The translations under genes were made by a program, and so were the position numbers. Below are positions 63,805-64,000 of a DNA stretch of 64,000 bases, piece after piece. The notes beneath the pieces are model-generated. The model was not told the DNA's origin, did no database searches, and saw only the letters and a list, made by a program, of their open reading frames with translations. Positions within the stretch are counted from its first letter, which is position 1. Each line of letters begins with the position of its first letter. The DNA comes from Streptomyces griseomycini (lineage in GTDB: Bacteria; Actinomycetota; Actinomycetes; Streptomycetales; Streptomycetaceae). The stretch covers positions 124,001 through 188,000 of the forward strand of contig NZ_JACHJI010000008.1 in NCBI RefSeq assembly GCF_014203535.1, in the 5' to 3' direction.

Positions 63805-64000
63805 TCAGTTCCAGTCGGCGTAGGCGGCGAACCCGCCCGCGTCGGCCGACTGCCCGTCCGCGCCCTCGACGTCCTCGGGCAGCAGGCTCCACACGATGAA
63901 GTCGGTGCGCACGTCGGTCCAGCCGCCGTCCTCGGTGCGGACGCGGGCTATGCAGGCGTTGCGCAGCACGCCCTCGTTGATGCAGCCGATCTTCTGGGCG
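63805..64000 (-). CDS. GNAT acetyltransferase-like protein, C-terminal part (continues past window end)
   Basis: The last 64 codons of a minus-strand gene are visible, ending at TGA 63805. The segment IGCINEGVLRNACIARVRTE, followed by WTDVRTDFIVWSLLPED, is the usual last strand-helix-strand of RimJ-like GNAT acetyltransferases. A short acidic tail ending AYADWN follows. The acetyl-CoA loop lies outside the window, so activity cannot be judged. Confidence 0.75.
   Translation of the reverse strand, partial: AQKIGCINEGVLRNACIARVRTEDGGWTDVRTDFIVWSLLPEDVEGADGQSADAGGFAAYADWN

Overview
The window is very GC-rich DNA, with almost all codons ending in G or C and frequent GTG starts. It carries ssgB, which is restricted to sporulating actinomycetes, together with RelA, a YajC-SecD-SecF set and a phosphatidylinositol/PIM lipid operon. 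This points to a Streptomyces chromosome. From memory, the gene order matches the conserved core of the chromosome around relA and ssgB in S. coelicolor. I see no transposase, integrase, phage gene or CRISPR array.

Layout. 1-10.4 kb: 5' part of alaS with two small membrane-protein genes upstream, an AfsR-like STAND ATPase, rpsD, rarA, a VKOR-type membrane protein, hisS, a metallo-hydrolase and a membrane-anchored cyclophilin. 10.5-21.1 kb: a DUF349 gene converging on a long minus-strand run (relA, apt, secF, secD, yajC, ruvB, ruvA, ruvC) that covers stringent response, purine salvage, protein export and Holliday-junction processing. 21.2-27.1 kb: yebC, pdxT/pdxS (PLP synthesis), a LemA-like protein and the translationally coupled pgsA-patA-pimA lipid operon. 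27.3-31.4 kb: two plus-strand genes (EF-G-like GTPase, unknown membrane protein) that separate pgsA from the HIT-thrS pair. 34.2-36.9 kb: an overlapping pair (unknown 411-aa protein plus DUF4365 nuclease-like protein) divergent from a DEDDh exonuclease.

36.98-44.66 kb: a carbohydrate cassette bracketed by two identical tRNA-Val(CAC) genes. It holds a secreted exo-rhamnogalacturonan-lyase-like protein, a YesL-like membrane protein, two ABC permeases and a lipoprotein binding protein, preceded by LacI-type operator-like palindromes. No ABC ATPase is present, so a shared ATPase such as MsiK is the likely energiser. 44.7-49.4 kb: TIGR02611 protein, ssgB, a CGNR zinc-finger regulator, small membrane proteins, a DsbA-like protein and a tandem GNAT. 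49.4-52 kb: pabC/pabB (p-aminobenzoate) and a five-tRNA cluster (Gly, Cys, three Val). 52-55.9 kb: zinc-ribbon protein, APH-like phosphotransferase, small proteins and a membrane Ser/Thr kinase. 55.9-64 kb: an rRNA/tRNA 2'-O-methyltransferase-like protein, then cobalamin/siroheme genes: a CysG-like SUMT fusion, a giant BluB-CobT fusion with a disordered N-terminus of about 730 residues, and CobL. The window ends in a partial GNAT gene.
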